Source: a virus. Taken from it: 60,613 bases of DNA. Positions 18,094 to 26,229 of this stretch are shown piece after piece. The DNA lies in IMG/VR virus record IMGVR_UViG_3300021962_000111, positions 1 to 60,613 of that record; one strand, 5' to 3'. A program made the position numbers and the translations under genes. How positions within the stretch are numbered: position 1 is the stretch's first letter; each line of letters begins with the position of its first letter. A model generated the notes under the pieces. It ran no database searches. It saw nothing but the letters and a program-made list of their open reading frames with translations, and had not been told where the DNA came from.

Positions 18094-18469
18094 CTCTTAT
18101 CTCCTTAAGCTCTTTTTTTAATTTTTCTATTTTATTTTCGGCTTGGATTAATTCTTTTTTCAAAAATTTGGCTTCATCTTTAAGAGCTTCATCATTAGTA
18201 ACTTCTTTCTCAACAACCACTTCTTTAATTACTTCTTTAATTACTTCTTTAATTTCAGGTGGCTTTTCTCTTTCTCTTAAAACTTCTGCCTTGCTATCCT
18301 CTATTTCTTTCTTTAAAGTTTCGATAGTCTTTAGTGCTTGCTCCTTCTCTTTCGCAGCTAAATTAGCTTTTGTCTGAGCCATTACAAGCTCTAAAGACAT
18401 ATCGTTAACCTTTTTTATCAATACATTAATGTATTCATTCACCATAGTTTCATTATTTTGTTCCATCAC
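18077..18469 (-). CDS. Coiled-coil protein in the fibre cluster
   Basis: 130 aa, almost entirely predicted coiled coil (ANLAAKEKEQALKTIETLKK; KKELIQAENKIEKLKKELKE). In the middle is a repeated IKEVIKEVIKEV segment encoded by three exact 12-base units (18219-18254). Such proteins could be fibre assembly chaperones or fibre linkers; there is no direct evidence for either. Confidence 0.8.
   Translation of the reverse strand: MMEQNNETMVNEYINVLIKKVNDMSLELVMAQTKANLAAKEKEQALKTIETLKKEIEDSKAEVLREREKPPEIKEVIKEVIKEVVVEKEVTNDEALKDEAKFLKKELIQAENKIEKLKKELKEIRDGGGT
18219..18254. repeat. Three exact 12-base tandem units (IKEV)
   Basis: Plus-strand ACTTCTTTAATT three times in a row; on the minus strand this encodes IKEV-type repeats of a coiled coil. 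Confidence 0.95.
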
Positions 18470-18501
18470 AAGCCTCTTACAAAGTCATCAATAAAAAAAT
18501 A

Positions 18502-20019
18502 TTAGTAAGAACCACCGTCCAAAGTATTTGTCCAGGCAGGGGTTCCGCTGTTTGAGTAAAGGATGTAACCGTTAGTACCTGCAGCAGTAGCCTGAAGAGC
18601 ACCGGTTCCGTTACCGTAAATAATACCATTGCTTGTAAATGTACCTGCGCCAGTACCACCGTCTGCAACGAGAATCTCCGCTGACAAGCCTGAAACAGTA
18701 CCACCAGTCAATGAACCAGTTACGTCACCAGTCAAGTCACCAGTTACGTCACCAGTTACGTCACCTTCTAAGTTAGCAACAAGTGTACCAACAGTGATAG
18801 TCAGGTCACCAGTAGAGGCGCCTGTAGCAGCAGTAGTACCCATGGTGAACTTATCTTCTGACTCGTCCCAACCGATGAAAGCGTTGTCGCCAGTGCTACC
18901 ACGTTCAATAACAAGACCTGAATCGTTAGCAGCTGCAGATGTACCGTTACCGAGTTCCAAAAGTGTATCAGAAACAACAGTATTATTTGTAGCAACAGTA
19001 GTAGTTGTACCGTTTACAGTTAAGTTACCGGTAATAGTAGCGTCACCGCCAACAGTTACGTTGCTTGAGAAAGCACCAGTAGTAGCACCTGTAAGAGCGC
19101 CGCCTGATAATGAAGCAGTACCATCAGTTACCGTACCACCTTCAATTGTACCTGAAGCAGTTACATTTGTAAGACCTGCTAAGCTTGCTGCAGTATCACC
19201 AAGAGAAACAGAAGTTGAACCAAGTGTTACAGAGCTGTTTGCTAAGTGAACATTGTCTACAGAACCGTCAACAAGGTGCTCTGAATCGACTGCATCATCA
19301 GCAATCTTAGCGCCCGTTACCGCATCTGCGGCTAACTCTGTAGTACCTACACCGCCAGCAGTAATAGCCATGCTAACATTATTGTTAGTTACAGTAGAAG
19401 TAATACCTGTGCCGCCTGCAAATACTAATGTATCAGTACCAACAGTTACGTCATCAGTTGTAGAACCGTCACCGATAGTCAGTGTAGAGCTGGTTGTAGC
19501 AGTTGTTACACTTGTAACACGACCTTTTGCGTCAACCGTAATTACAGGAATCGCTGAAGACGAACCGTAAGTGTTGGCTGTAACACCAGAGTTAGCAAGT
19601 GTCACTCCTACAGTTGCAGTGTCACCAGCATCCTGGAATGTTGCAGAACCAGTAGCATCGCCACTAAGTGCAACAGTTACAGCGCTTGATAAACCATCTG
19701 CGTCAGTAGCAGTGTCTGCGTTACCAGTTAGGGTAGCAGTGATAGTGCCTGCGCTGAAGTCACCAGAAGCATCACGTTCTACAATAGTGCTTGCTGTGTT
19801 TGAATCAGTAGCTGCGTCAATAGCATCAGTGTAGAACTTACCACCAATAGTATGAATGACGGGAGTGCTACCATCAGAGCCAAGAGACTCAATATAAAGT
19901 TTAGCTGCTGCACCAGAACCTGACTGGTCTTGGCTATAAGCTAATTCGCCCTCTTCTAATTGTCCAGTAGTAGGTGCTGCTGATCCTGCCGAACGTTTAA
20001 TTTGAATAACTGTAGCCAT
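18502..20019 (-). CDS. Tail fibre protein ending in LDGGSY
   Basis: 505 aa. N-module VIQIKRSAGSAAPTTGQLEE then GELAYSQD; a shaft of ITATLTGNADTATDADG and ALSGDATGSATF units; a central VTVGGDATITGNLTVNGTTT head module; a short GDVTGDVTGDLTG run (about residues 417-435); and a C-terminus with ILYSNSGTPAWTNTLDGGSY. All are recurrent elements of fibres of marine phages. Good AGGAG ribosome-binding site. Confidence 0.88.
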   Translation of the reverse strand: MATVIQIKRSAGSAAPTTGQLEEGELAYSQDQSGSGAAAKLYIESLGSDGSTPVIHTIGGKFYTDAIDAATDSNTASTIVERDASGDFSAGTITATLTGNADTATDADGLSSAVTVALSGDATGSATFQDAGDTATVGVTLANSGVTANTYGSSSAIPVITVDAKGRVTSVTTATTSSTLTIGDGSTTDDVTVGTDTLVFAGGTGITSTVTNNNVSMAITAGGVGTTELAADAVTGAKIADDAVDSEHLVDGSVDNVHLANSSVTLGSTSVSLGDTAASLAGLTNVTASGTIEGGTVTDGTASLSGGALTGATTGAFSSNVTVGGDATITGNLTVNGTTTTVATNNTVVSDTLLELGNGTSAAANDSGLVIERGSTGDNAFIGWDESEDKFTMGTTAATGASTGDLTITVGTLVANLEGDVTGDVTGDLTGDVTGSLTGGTVSGLSAEILVADGGTGAGTFTSNGIIYGNGTGALQATAAGTNGYILYSNSGTPAWTNTLDGGSY

Positions 20020-20053
20020 TGATTTCTCCTCTTATTAGCTTTTGTTATTATTT

Positions 20054-20299
20054 TTAATATGTACCGCCGTCTAAATTTGATACCTGCGAGGAATCAATTG
20101 CTAAACTTGAAACAGGGCTCGCAACCCACTTATTCGTATCTGCATCAAAGGTAAAAGTATATCCATCTTGGGCGCCGGTTAAATCAACATTCGCTAACCC
20201 TTCCAAATTAGTTGCCGTAATGACCCTTGAAGTAGACGTTACTACTTTAGGGGTTCTTGTGCTAACACTTGAACTTGGTATAGTTACTTTTATTGCCAT
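20054..20299 (-). CDS. Short fibre/appendage protein ending in LDGGTY
   Basis: 81 aa. Beta-rich, with DGYTFTFDADTNKWV, a motif frequent near ends of modular phage fibres, and the C-terminal SNLDGGTY signature shared with two neighbours. The ATG touches the stop of the gene at 20299-20625. Probably a small structural subunit. Confidence 0.75.
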   Translation of the reverse strand: MAIKVTIPSSSVSTRTPKVVTSTSRVITATNLEGLANVDLTGAQDGYTFTFDADTNKWVASPVSSLAIDSSQVSNLDGGTY

Positions 20300-20625
20300 T
20301 ATCGTGTTACCTCTGGGGTTACCGTGATAATTCCTTCCAATACTCTAATAGTTTCAGAACTACTTGCTATTTCAATATCATATACATATCTGCCAGACCT
20401 CAAAGAAGACGTCTGTGTTGCAGTCAAACTAATAGTAATTTCTCCGGTTGCATCCACTTTTGCAATAGTAAAATCAACCTTTGTATTTGTTTGATAGCTT
20501 TTTCTTATTTGAGCGGCAACAGTATAATCAGCAAGATTTTTATTAGTACCGTCAGGATTATCCAAACTGAAAGTAAAGCTAAAGGTCGTGCCTTGATCTA
20601 TTACAATGTTTTGTATTGTTGCCAT
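20299..20625 (-). CDS. Immunoglobulin-like small tail protein
   Basis: 108 aa. The pattern QGTTFSFTFSLDNPDGTNKN, AAQIRKSYQTNTKVDF, SLRSGRYVYDIEIAS is that of BppU-like/Ig-fold modules in baseplate or fibre proteins. First gene of the minus-strand fibre cluster, with a late promoter 33 bases upstream. Confidence 0.82.
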   Translation of the reverse strand: MATIQNIVIDQGTTFSFTFSLDNPDGTNKNLADYTVAAQIRKSYQTNTKVDFTIAKVDATGEITISLTATQTSSLRSGRYVYDIEIASSSETIRVLEGIITVTPEVTR

Positions 20626-20657
20626 ATAAATATCTTATAAGTATTAATGTATCTTGT

Positions 20658-20665
20658 TATTTATA
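20658..20665 (-). promoter_or_regulatory. Late promoter of the fibre cluster
   Basis: Exact TATAAATA on the minus strand in the divergent gap between the fibre cluster and the plus-strand glycosyltransferase block. Confidence 0.8.
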
Positions 20666-20681
20666 ACTTTTTGGACTTGTG

Positions 20682-21332
20682 ATGAAAACTATTTTGACAC
20701 TAAAGTATGGTGACAAATACACAGCAGATGATGTGAACCGCATATATATTGACACAAATGGCAAGTACAATTATGTATGTGTGACCGATAACCCTAAAGG
20801 GCTACGTTCTGATATTTATACTATTCCGATTGACGGTGAACCTGAAGGCCACTGGGAGAAAATAAAACTTTTCCAATATCATTTTGGCAAAACTTTGTAC
20901 TTAGATTTAGACGTGGCCATACAAAAAAACATTGACCATTTGTTTAATTGTCTTGACAACCAACCAATGATTTGTTATACTTATTGGAAGGATAAAAATT
21001 TTCCCTATCATAAAGATGAGCGATGGTCGTACAATTATCTAAGTAATTTTAACTCAAGTGTAATGTTGTGGGAAGATGCAAGACATATATATGAATACTG
21101 GAAAAAAGATCAAGATTATTACATGGTAAAGTATGCGGGTGATGATAGATTTCTCTACCATGAAAACTTTACATTTAAACATTGGCCTGAGGGTGAGATC
21201 TATTCTTATAAATTTGCCGGTGATAAGTATCAACCAAATGCTACTATAGCATTACTTAACGGACAAGCAGACTTTCCCAATTTAGTTGAAGAATATTATG
21301 ATGAACTTCGTTTGTATAAAATGGGGAAATAA
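20682..21332 (+). CDS. Glycosyltransferase-like protein 1 (DxD, LDLDV)
   Basis: 216 aa from ATG 20682; a GTG at 20679 is an alternative start. First of four tandem paralogues. Shared features are an N-terminal LKYGDKYTADDVNRIY segment, a DNPKGL/TIPIDG segment and TLYLDLDVAIQKNIDHL (DxD, the metal and nucleotide-sugar site of GT-A enzymes). About 20-40 residues shorter than paralogues 2 and 3. Likely transfers a sugar to a virion, DNA or cell-surface target; the acceptor is unknown. No membrane segment. Confidence 0.8.
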   Translation: MKTILTLKYGDKYTADDVNRIYIDTNGKYNYVCVTDNPKGLRSDIYTIPIDGEPEGHWEKIKLFQYHFGKTLYLDLDVAIQKNIDHLFNCLDNQPMICYTYWKDKNFPYHKDERWSYNYLSNFNSSVMLWEDARHIYEYWKKDQDYYMVKYAGDDRFLYHENFTFKHWPEGEIYSYKFAGDKYQPNATIALLNGQADFPNLVEEYYDELRLYKMGK

Positions 21333-22056
21333 GTATACCCCAGAATACGTAAACAATTTGTATCGTATGGTTAAAAGAAACTATACGAAACCCTTTACCT
21401 TTACGTGTTATACAGATGAGAATGAGGGATTAGAATGTGACACACACCCTATACCTGATGATGGTTTACTTCACCCTGACTATTGGTTCGGTAAAGAAAA
21501 GTATTGCTGGGACCGAGCAAAGTTTCTTGTGTTTAACTCTAAAGAGTGGTTAGGATATGAAGGCCAGTGGTGCTATTTTGATCTCGATGTTATCATTCAA
21601 AATAATATAGACGAGTTAGACAAATTAGCAACCAGACCAAGAATAATTTATAGTGAATGGCAAGACCCAAAACAAAAACACGAAAGGCTTTTTATTGATA
21701 TTAGAGGCACGTTTTTTAATAGCAGTATGATGTGCTGGGATGATGAACAAACTAAACAAATATATTATGATGTTTTAATGGAAGAAGAAATGGTTTTTAA
21801 AACATTCTTCAAAGGGTCTGATAACTATCATTATTGGAGACAGAGAGAGTTTTGGAAAAACATTCCTTTTGAATGGATATATAGTTACAACCGAGGAATG
21901 AAGTTTCCTAAAGACATTGCACCTTTTAAATACCGCCCTGATGCTAAAGTTTGTTTATTTAACACAGACCTAACGCCAGACCCTAAAGCAAAAAAACAGA
22001 TTAAACTTGAGGGATTGAAGGATAAAGAATTATTGAGGTTATGGAAATGCGAGTAA
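21298..22056 (+). CDS. Glycosyltransferase-like protein 2
   Basis: 252 aa from ATG 21298 (ATG 21301 and an upstream TTG 21286 also possible). IKWGNKYTPEYVNNLYRMVK and WCYFDLDVIIQNNIDEL mark it as a paralogue of its neighbours with DLD at the metal site. The tail of the previous gene overlaps it by 35 bases. Closest to paralogue 3 (YWFGKEKYCWDRAKFLVFNS versus YWFGSDSFKYG and CWDRPKTFVFNT). Confidence 0.85.
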   Translation: MMNFVCIKWGNKYTPEYVNNLYRMVKRNYTKPFTFTCYTDENEGLECDTHPIPDDGLLHPDYWFGKEKYCWDRAKFLVFNSKEWLGYEGQWCYFDLDVIIQNNIDELDKLATRPRIIYSEWQDPKQKHERLFIDIRGTFFNSSMMCWDDEQTKQIYYDVLMEEEMVFKTFFKGSDNYHYWRQREFWKNIPFEWIYSYNRGMKFPKDIAPFKYRPDAKVCLFNTDLTPDPKAKKQIKLEGLKDKELLRLWKCE

Positions 22057-22865
22057 ATTATATCTGCTGTAAGTGGGGAACAAAGTATGGACCACATTTT
22101 GTCAATAAACTATATTCAATGGCTAAACGTAACACTGACCATAGCATTTTTGATTTTCACTTTTACTGTTATACCGATCTTCCTGAAGGCCTTGATCCTG
22201 GGATTAAAGTTATTGACTTTCCTGACATTCCTAATATTCACCCTAAGTATTGGTTTGGTTCTGATAGTTTCAAGTATGGAATGGCTCGCTGCTGGGATCG
22301 TCCTAAAACTTTTGTTTTTAATACTCATAACTTCGCTGACGATAAGCCTACGGGGCGTTTCGTTTTCTTAGACTTAGATGTTATCATACAAAATGATATG
22401 GGTCCTATTATTACATATGATTTAGATAGACCTACAAAACTTAGAAGTTGGTGGCAAGATCCAAAACCAATGAAGTCAAGACAATTTAAACTTGCACACG
22501 GGGCTTACACAAACGGTTCCTGTCAAGTGTGGTCGGATGACCAATGCGAATGTATATGGAAAGATGTATTGAAACATCAAGAACAAATATGGTTTACATT
22601 TACTGATGGAACTGATAACTATCACAGTTGGCGTTGGGGTGAGTTTAGTAAGACTCCTTTATGGGGACACTTCCCAAGTTGGATGGCCTACTCTTACAAT
22701 AGAGGCAGAGACTGGGATGCTGACGATTTGAGAGTAGACACCTATCGTAAAGGGTGTATTCTCTGTGTATTCAATATTGACTTATTGCCTTTTGAAGATT
22801 CAAGTAGAGGCAAAACAAAACAAGATCAATTAGTAGATCCTTACTTATTAGCGCACTGGAAATGA
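22047..22865 (+). CDS. Glycosyltransferase-like protein 3
   Basis: 272 aa from ATG 22047, preferred over ATG 22041 because GAGG then lies eight bases upstream. KWGTKYGPHFVNKLYSMAKR, CWDRPKTFVFN and FVFLDLDVIIQNDMG mark the family. The WSDDQCECIWKDVLK and FTDGTDNYHSWRW segments are shared with paralogue 2. Overlaps paralogue 2 by 10 bases and paralogue 4 by 4 (ATGA), so translation is coupled. Confidence 0.87.
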   Translation: MRVNYICCKWGTKYGPHFVNKLYSMAKRNTDHSIFDFHFYCYTDLPEGLDPGIKVIDFPDIPNIHPKYWFGSDSFKYGMARCWDRPKTFVFNTHNFADDKPTGRFVFLDLDVIIQNDMGPIITYDLDRPTKLRSWWQDPKPMKSRQFKLAHGAYTNGSCQVWSDDQCECIWKDVLKHQEQIWFTFTDGTDNYHSWRWGEFSKTPLWGHFPSWMAYSYNRGRDWDADDLRVDTYRKGCILCVFNIDLLPFEDSSRGKTKQDQLVDPYLLAHWK

Positions 22866-23557
22866 GTTTACACATATACACAGTCAAGTGGGGAACAAAA
22901 TATCCTTCCTCTCATGTAAATGAAATATACAAACAGTGTAGGCACCATGTCACACGAAATTTTATTTTTTATTGCATAACAGAAGATCCCAAAGACTTAC
23001 ACCCTGATATTGTTCCTCTAACAATTCCTAAGGATAACTACTATGAAAAGTGGTGGAACAAAATGTATTTGTTTGATACAGATATTGTGTGGCAAGAAGG
23101 GGAAAAACTATTTTTAGATTTGGACATTACAATACAGAGAAATTTAAATGCTTTCATAGATTATCCTTGTTATGACAAACTAATATTTGTGAAAACAGAA
23201 TGGCACGATTTAGAAAAAATAAAAGAAGAAACAAAACATATACCCCACGCATATACTAACCTAAACTCAAGTATACTGAGATGGAATGATTCGTTGATGG
23301 AAACAGAATCTATGACAAAGTTTTTAAAAATGACGAAGGATTACCCAAGTCAAATGTTTTTTTATTATAGAGGGTTGGACAATCTTTTTTATAATAGATT
23401 CAACCACGAACATATTTCAACATTCCCCAGCGGGTGGGTATACAGTTATAACTATGGATATCAATATCCAAATGATGTAGAACAATTTAAATACAGAGAA
23501 ACACCTTTCATCTGTTTATATGATTCAATGGAGAGACCGCAAGATGTTAAACTATAA
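22862..23557 (+). CDS. Glycosyltransferase-like protein 4
   Basis: 231 aa. VKWGTKYPSSHVNEIYKQCR, WWNKMYLFDTDIV and KLFLDLDITIQRNLNAF place it in the same family with an intact DLD. More diverged than 2 and 3, so the array is not a recent duplication. It starts in the ATGA overlap with paralogue 3. Confidence 0.86.
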   Translation: MSLHIYTVKWGTKYPSSHVNEIYKQCRHHVTRNFIFYCITEDPKDLHPDIVPLTIPKDNYYEKWWNKMYLFDTDIVWQEGEKLFLDLDITIQRNLNAFIDYPCYDKLIFVKTEWHDLEKIKEETKHIPHAYTNLNSSILRWNDSLMETESMTKFLKMTKDYPSQMFFYYRGLDNLFYNRFNHEHISTFPSGWVYSYNYGYQYPNDVEQFKYRETPFICLYDSMERPQDVKL

Positions 23558-24200
23558 TTTTCTAACAAGTTTTAGATATTGGGGCATGGCGCTTGAAAAA
23601 ATACAACACGAAATGCCTCACAAACACGAGGACTTTAGAAAGTCTATGAATCCTAACACTATGGATGCGTCTGTATGGTTAATGGAAGAGCTTGTTAAAT
23701 ATTTAGATTCGGAAAAAGAATACAATATTATTGTTTTAAATTCTTGGTTAGGGTTTCCTCTTGTGCCCCTCATATGTGAAAATATAAAAGTTAAGCATAT
23801 GGACTTAATTGATATTGATAATGAGGCTTTAGAACTTTCTAAAGTGTTTAACAAATACTATGTAGATAACGGTGTAGACATAAATCATTTATGTTTAGAT
23901 ATACCCTTTGCTTTCCATAACATAAATGCTCTTAATACTGACATTGTTATTTCACTTGGATGTGAACAGATGTATCCTCTCAAAGAGTTGACCACTACTA
24001 ATACTGATTGTATTTTTGCGCTACAATCAAGTAACGTAATACAGGAAATGTACGGTATAAACTGTGTAGATACCATAGAAAGACACTTAGACAACACAGG
24101 AATCACTAATGTTTTATACAAGGGTGTAGCCGAACAATCATATTATAACTGGGAAGGCAAAGTTTATTATGATAGATTTATGGCTATAGGTACAAAATAG
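23544..24200 (+). CDS. SAM-dependent methyltransferase-like protein
   Basis: 218 aa from ATG 23544, chosen over ATG 23520 because GGAG lies ten bases upstream. The order NIIVLNSWLGFPLVPLI (motif I position, glycine-poor), KHMDLIDIDNEALELSKVFN (acidic residue after strand 2) and TDIVISLGCEQMY (motif IV position) fits a class I methyltransferase fold. It is fused translationally to the glycosyltransferase array, suggesting methylation of the same glycan. Substrate unknown. Confidence 0.68.
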   Translation: MLNYNFLTSFRYWGMALEKIQHEMPHKHEDFRKSMNPNTMDASVWLMEELVKYLDSEKEYNIIVLNSWLGFPLVPLICENIKVKHMDLIDIDNEALELSKVFNKYYVDNGVDINHLCLDIPFAFHNINALNTDIVISLGCEQMYPLKELTTTNTDCIFALQSSNVIQEMYGINCVDTIERHLDNTGITNVLYKGVAEQSYYNWEGKVYYDRFMAIGTK

Positions 24201-24208
24201 TATAAATA
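24201..24208 (+). promoter_or_regulatory. Late promoter of the DUF1552 gene
   Basis: Exact TATAAATA on the plus strand, beginning at the base after the previous stop codon and 105 bases before the DUF1552 ATG. Confidence 0.8.
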
Positions 24209-24214
24209 GTAAAC

Positions 24215-24312
24215 AAACTTTTAGTAGGGGCTAATGACCCTTTACGAACAGGTTAGCTTATTGTGATAATATCGCTAACTGTCAAAAGTAATTTAAATTA
24301 CAGGAGACAGGT
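24215..24312 (+). promoter_or_regulatory. Structured 5' leader of the DUF1552 gene
   Basis: About 98 bases with three potential structures: a compact AGGG/CCCT element near 24225-24242, a hairpin GTTAGC/GCTAAC with an inner TTAT/ATAA stem (24252-24279, flanks ACA/TGT also pair), and the perfect 14-base palindrome GTAATTTAAATTAC (24288-24301) just before GGAG. No U-run follows the hairpin, so it is not a terminator. It may control translation; function is inference. Confidence 0.5.
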
Positions 24313-25602
24313 ATGCTTTTAAATCGCAGAACTATGCTAAGAGGTGCAGGTGCAACACTTGCACTGCCAATATTAGATGCTATGATTCCTTTAGCATCAG
24401 CTAAAACTAACCCTCAATTCAGAGCCGCATTTGTATATGTTCCTCACGGTGTCATATTAGACGAGTGGAACTATGACGGCATTCTGAGACCATTACAACC
24501 TTACCAAGATCAAATAAGCATTTATCGTGGGATGAAGTTGAACACAAATAACCATGCGGGAAGTGGCCACGCTACGAGTTCCGCCACATGGTTATCGGGA
24601 GCCGTTGCTAAAGACACAGCAGGAGCTGATGTAGAGGCAGGCAAAACTATTGACCAAATGATTGCAGATAAAATTCGTGGTGATACTGTATTGCCGAGTA
24701 TGCAATTAGGAATAGAAGATATATCACAGATGGTAGGTTCTTGTGATGGTACTTCAAGTTGTGCATACATTAATTCAATCAGTTGGGATACTGATACTTC
24801 AAACTTACCAATGGAAATTAATCCACGCACATTGTTTGAAAGAATGTTTGGCTACGGTGCAACCCATGAAGAAAGACTAATGCGTACAAGTGTAGATAGT
24901 AGTTTGCTTGATAGCATTATGAATTCATCAGCGAATTTAAGGAAGAAGTTGGGTAACCAAGACAAGGAAAGACTTGGGGACTTTTTAGAATCAGTGCGAG
25001 AAGTAGAGCTAAGGATTGGTAACTTAGAGAACAAACTAAGGGCACAAGGATCTAATTTGTCTACTGCTCCTTTTGAAGTACCTGAATTGTATGAGGATCA
25101 TGTAAGAGCTATGACTGATGTTATGGTTTTAGCATTGCAAACTGATACAAGTCGTGTACTTTCATTTATGTTAAGCAGAGAGCTTAACCAAAGAACATAT
25201 CCGCAGATAGGAGTACCAGAGCAACATCATGGTGTTTCTCATCACGGATATAATCCAGAAAGACAAGCGTTACACGCTTTAATTAACACTTACCATGTCA
25301 AGTTATTCACAGAAGGTTTTGTGGACAGACTTGCAAACACACCTGACATAGACGGAAGTTTATTAGATAATACTCTGATTATGTACGGTGCTGGGATGGG
25401 AGACGGAAATGTACATAGTAAAGACCCTTTATCGAATCTACTTGTGGGTGGACGAAACCTTGGTGTGCGAGGAGGTCGAGACATCGACACAGTGCAGCCT
25501 GATGGTTCAAGCATGCCTAACGCTAACCTCCTCAGAGGAATGTTAGAGAAGTTTGATATTCACTTAGATGAGTTAGGACATTCCACTGGCGTCTTCATTT
25601 GA
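24313..25602 (+). CDS. Tat-exported DUF1552 (HxxSHH) protein
   Basis: 429 aa. N-terminus NRRTMLRGAGATLALPIL is a twin-arginine signal. Then FRAAFVYVPHGVI, HAGSGHATSS (81-90), TIDQMIADKIRGDT, a long helical segment, the signature HHGVSHH at 305-311 (HxxSHH) and MYGAGMGDGNVHSKDPLSNLL near the C-terminus: all in the order of the DUF1552 family, which resembles the alkaline phosphatase/sulfatase fold. In bacteria DUF1552 genes usually neighbour planctomycete-type cytochrome genes (DUF1592 and others). Strong AGGAG ribosome-binding site and own late promoter. It is complete, not decayed. Its 3' end overlaps the convergent gene by 30 bases. Role in the phage unknown. Confidence 0.92.
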   Translation: MLLNRRTMLRGAGATLALPILDAMIPLASAKTNPQFRAAFVYVPHGVILDEWNYDGILRPLQPYQDQISIYRGMKLNTNNHAGSGHATSSATWLSGAVAKDTAGADVEAGKTIDQMIADKIRGDTVLPSMQLGIEDISQMVGSCDGTSSCAYINSISWDTDTSNLPMEINPRTLFERMFGYGATHEERLMRTSVDSSLLDSIMNSSANLRKKLGNQDKERLGDFLESVREVELRIGNLENKLRAQGSNLSTAPFEVPELYEDHVRAMTDVMVLALQTDTSRVLSFMLSRELNQRTYPQIGVPEQHHGVSHHGYNPERQALHALINTYHVKLFTEGFVDRLANTPDIDGSLLDNTLIMYGAGMGDGNVHSKDPLSNLLVGGRNLGVRGGRDIDTVQPDGSSMPNANLLRGMLEKFDIHLDELGHSTGVFI

Positions 25603-26229
25603 TATATCTTCTATCATGTTACGCCATATTTCAAGATGAGGGACAACAAACCCTAAAGTGATTCGAGGCTCATGGGACCCGGCACAGTGATAATACACTT
25701 TGTCGGGTTCTCTACCTCTGCCGTAGTAACCTACTTTACAAGTCCAGCCTGATTTGTCAGGCATATTAACTATTTCTTTGGTGAGAGGATCCATGTATCT
25801 AAAGAAACCATTGCCTGTAGGTGAATACGACAATAGTATATTATAACCAGAAGCATTCCAATTATTGTGCCAGCCCATGTATCCTCCCTCAGGATAGAAT
25901 ACATTAACTGCTTGATTACGTGCGCCTAAATAAGCACAAAGATCGTCTGCCAATTTATTTCTTTTTTGTTTATGTTCTAAGGGAGCATTTTCAGAAGTAT
26001 TAATATCTACTGATAAAGTTCTTTCAGGATAACCAATGTGTTGTCCGTCTTTGTCTACTATTTCTTTTAAATAGTCTTCACCACACGCTTCTTCTAACAA
26101 CATACCCTGATGACGATCTTTACTGTTGGCAATTTCTGTCAGCTTAGTCAGATCAGATTGAAAAAACCAATCGCTATAATCAGTGAGCATTTTTAATATT
26201 TCTTCGTTATTAATAGTTATCCACTTCAT
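25573..26229 (-). CDS. Fe(II)/2-oxoglutarate oxygenase-like protein
   Basis: 218 aa. Residues 119-131 (GWHNNWNASGYNI), FFRYMDP, then YYHCAGSHEPRITLGFVV at 179-196 give the jelly-roll pattern H-x-N ... H ... R of a marine-phage 2OG oxygenase-like family, with His121, Asn123 (in place of the usual Asp or Glu), His181 and Arg189. The Asn may reduce activity or use a halide/other ligand; that is speculation. The stop region runs 30 bases into the opposite DUF1552 gene. Sits with glycosyltransferase genes. Confidence 0.68.
   Translation of the reverse strand: MKWITINNEEILKMLTDYSDWFFQSDLTKLTEIANSKDRHQGMLLEEACGEDYLKEIVDKDGQHIGYPERTLSVDINTSENAPLEHKQKRNKLADDLCAYLGARNQAVNVFYPEGGYMGWHNNWNASGYNILLSYSPTGNGFFRYMDPLTKEIVNMPDKSGWTCKVGYYGRGREPDKVYYHCAGSHEPRITLGFVVPHLEIWRNMIEDISNEDASGMS

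Noticed and set aside
24249-24282. Hairpin before DUF1552 as a transcription terminator
   Set aside because: No U-run follows, and it lies between a promoter and a strongly initiated gene.
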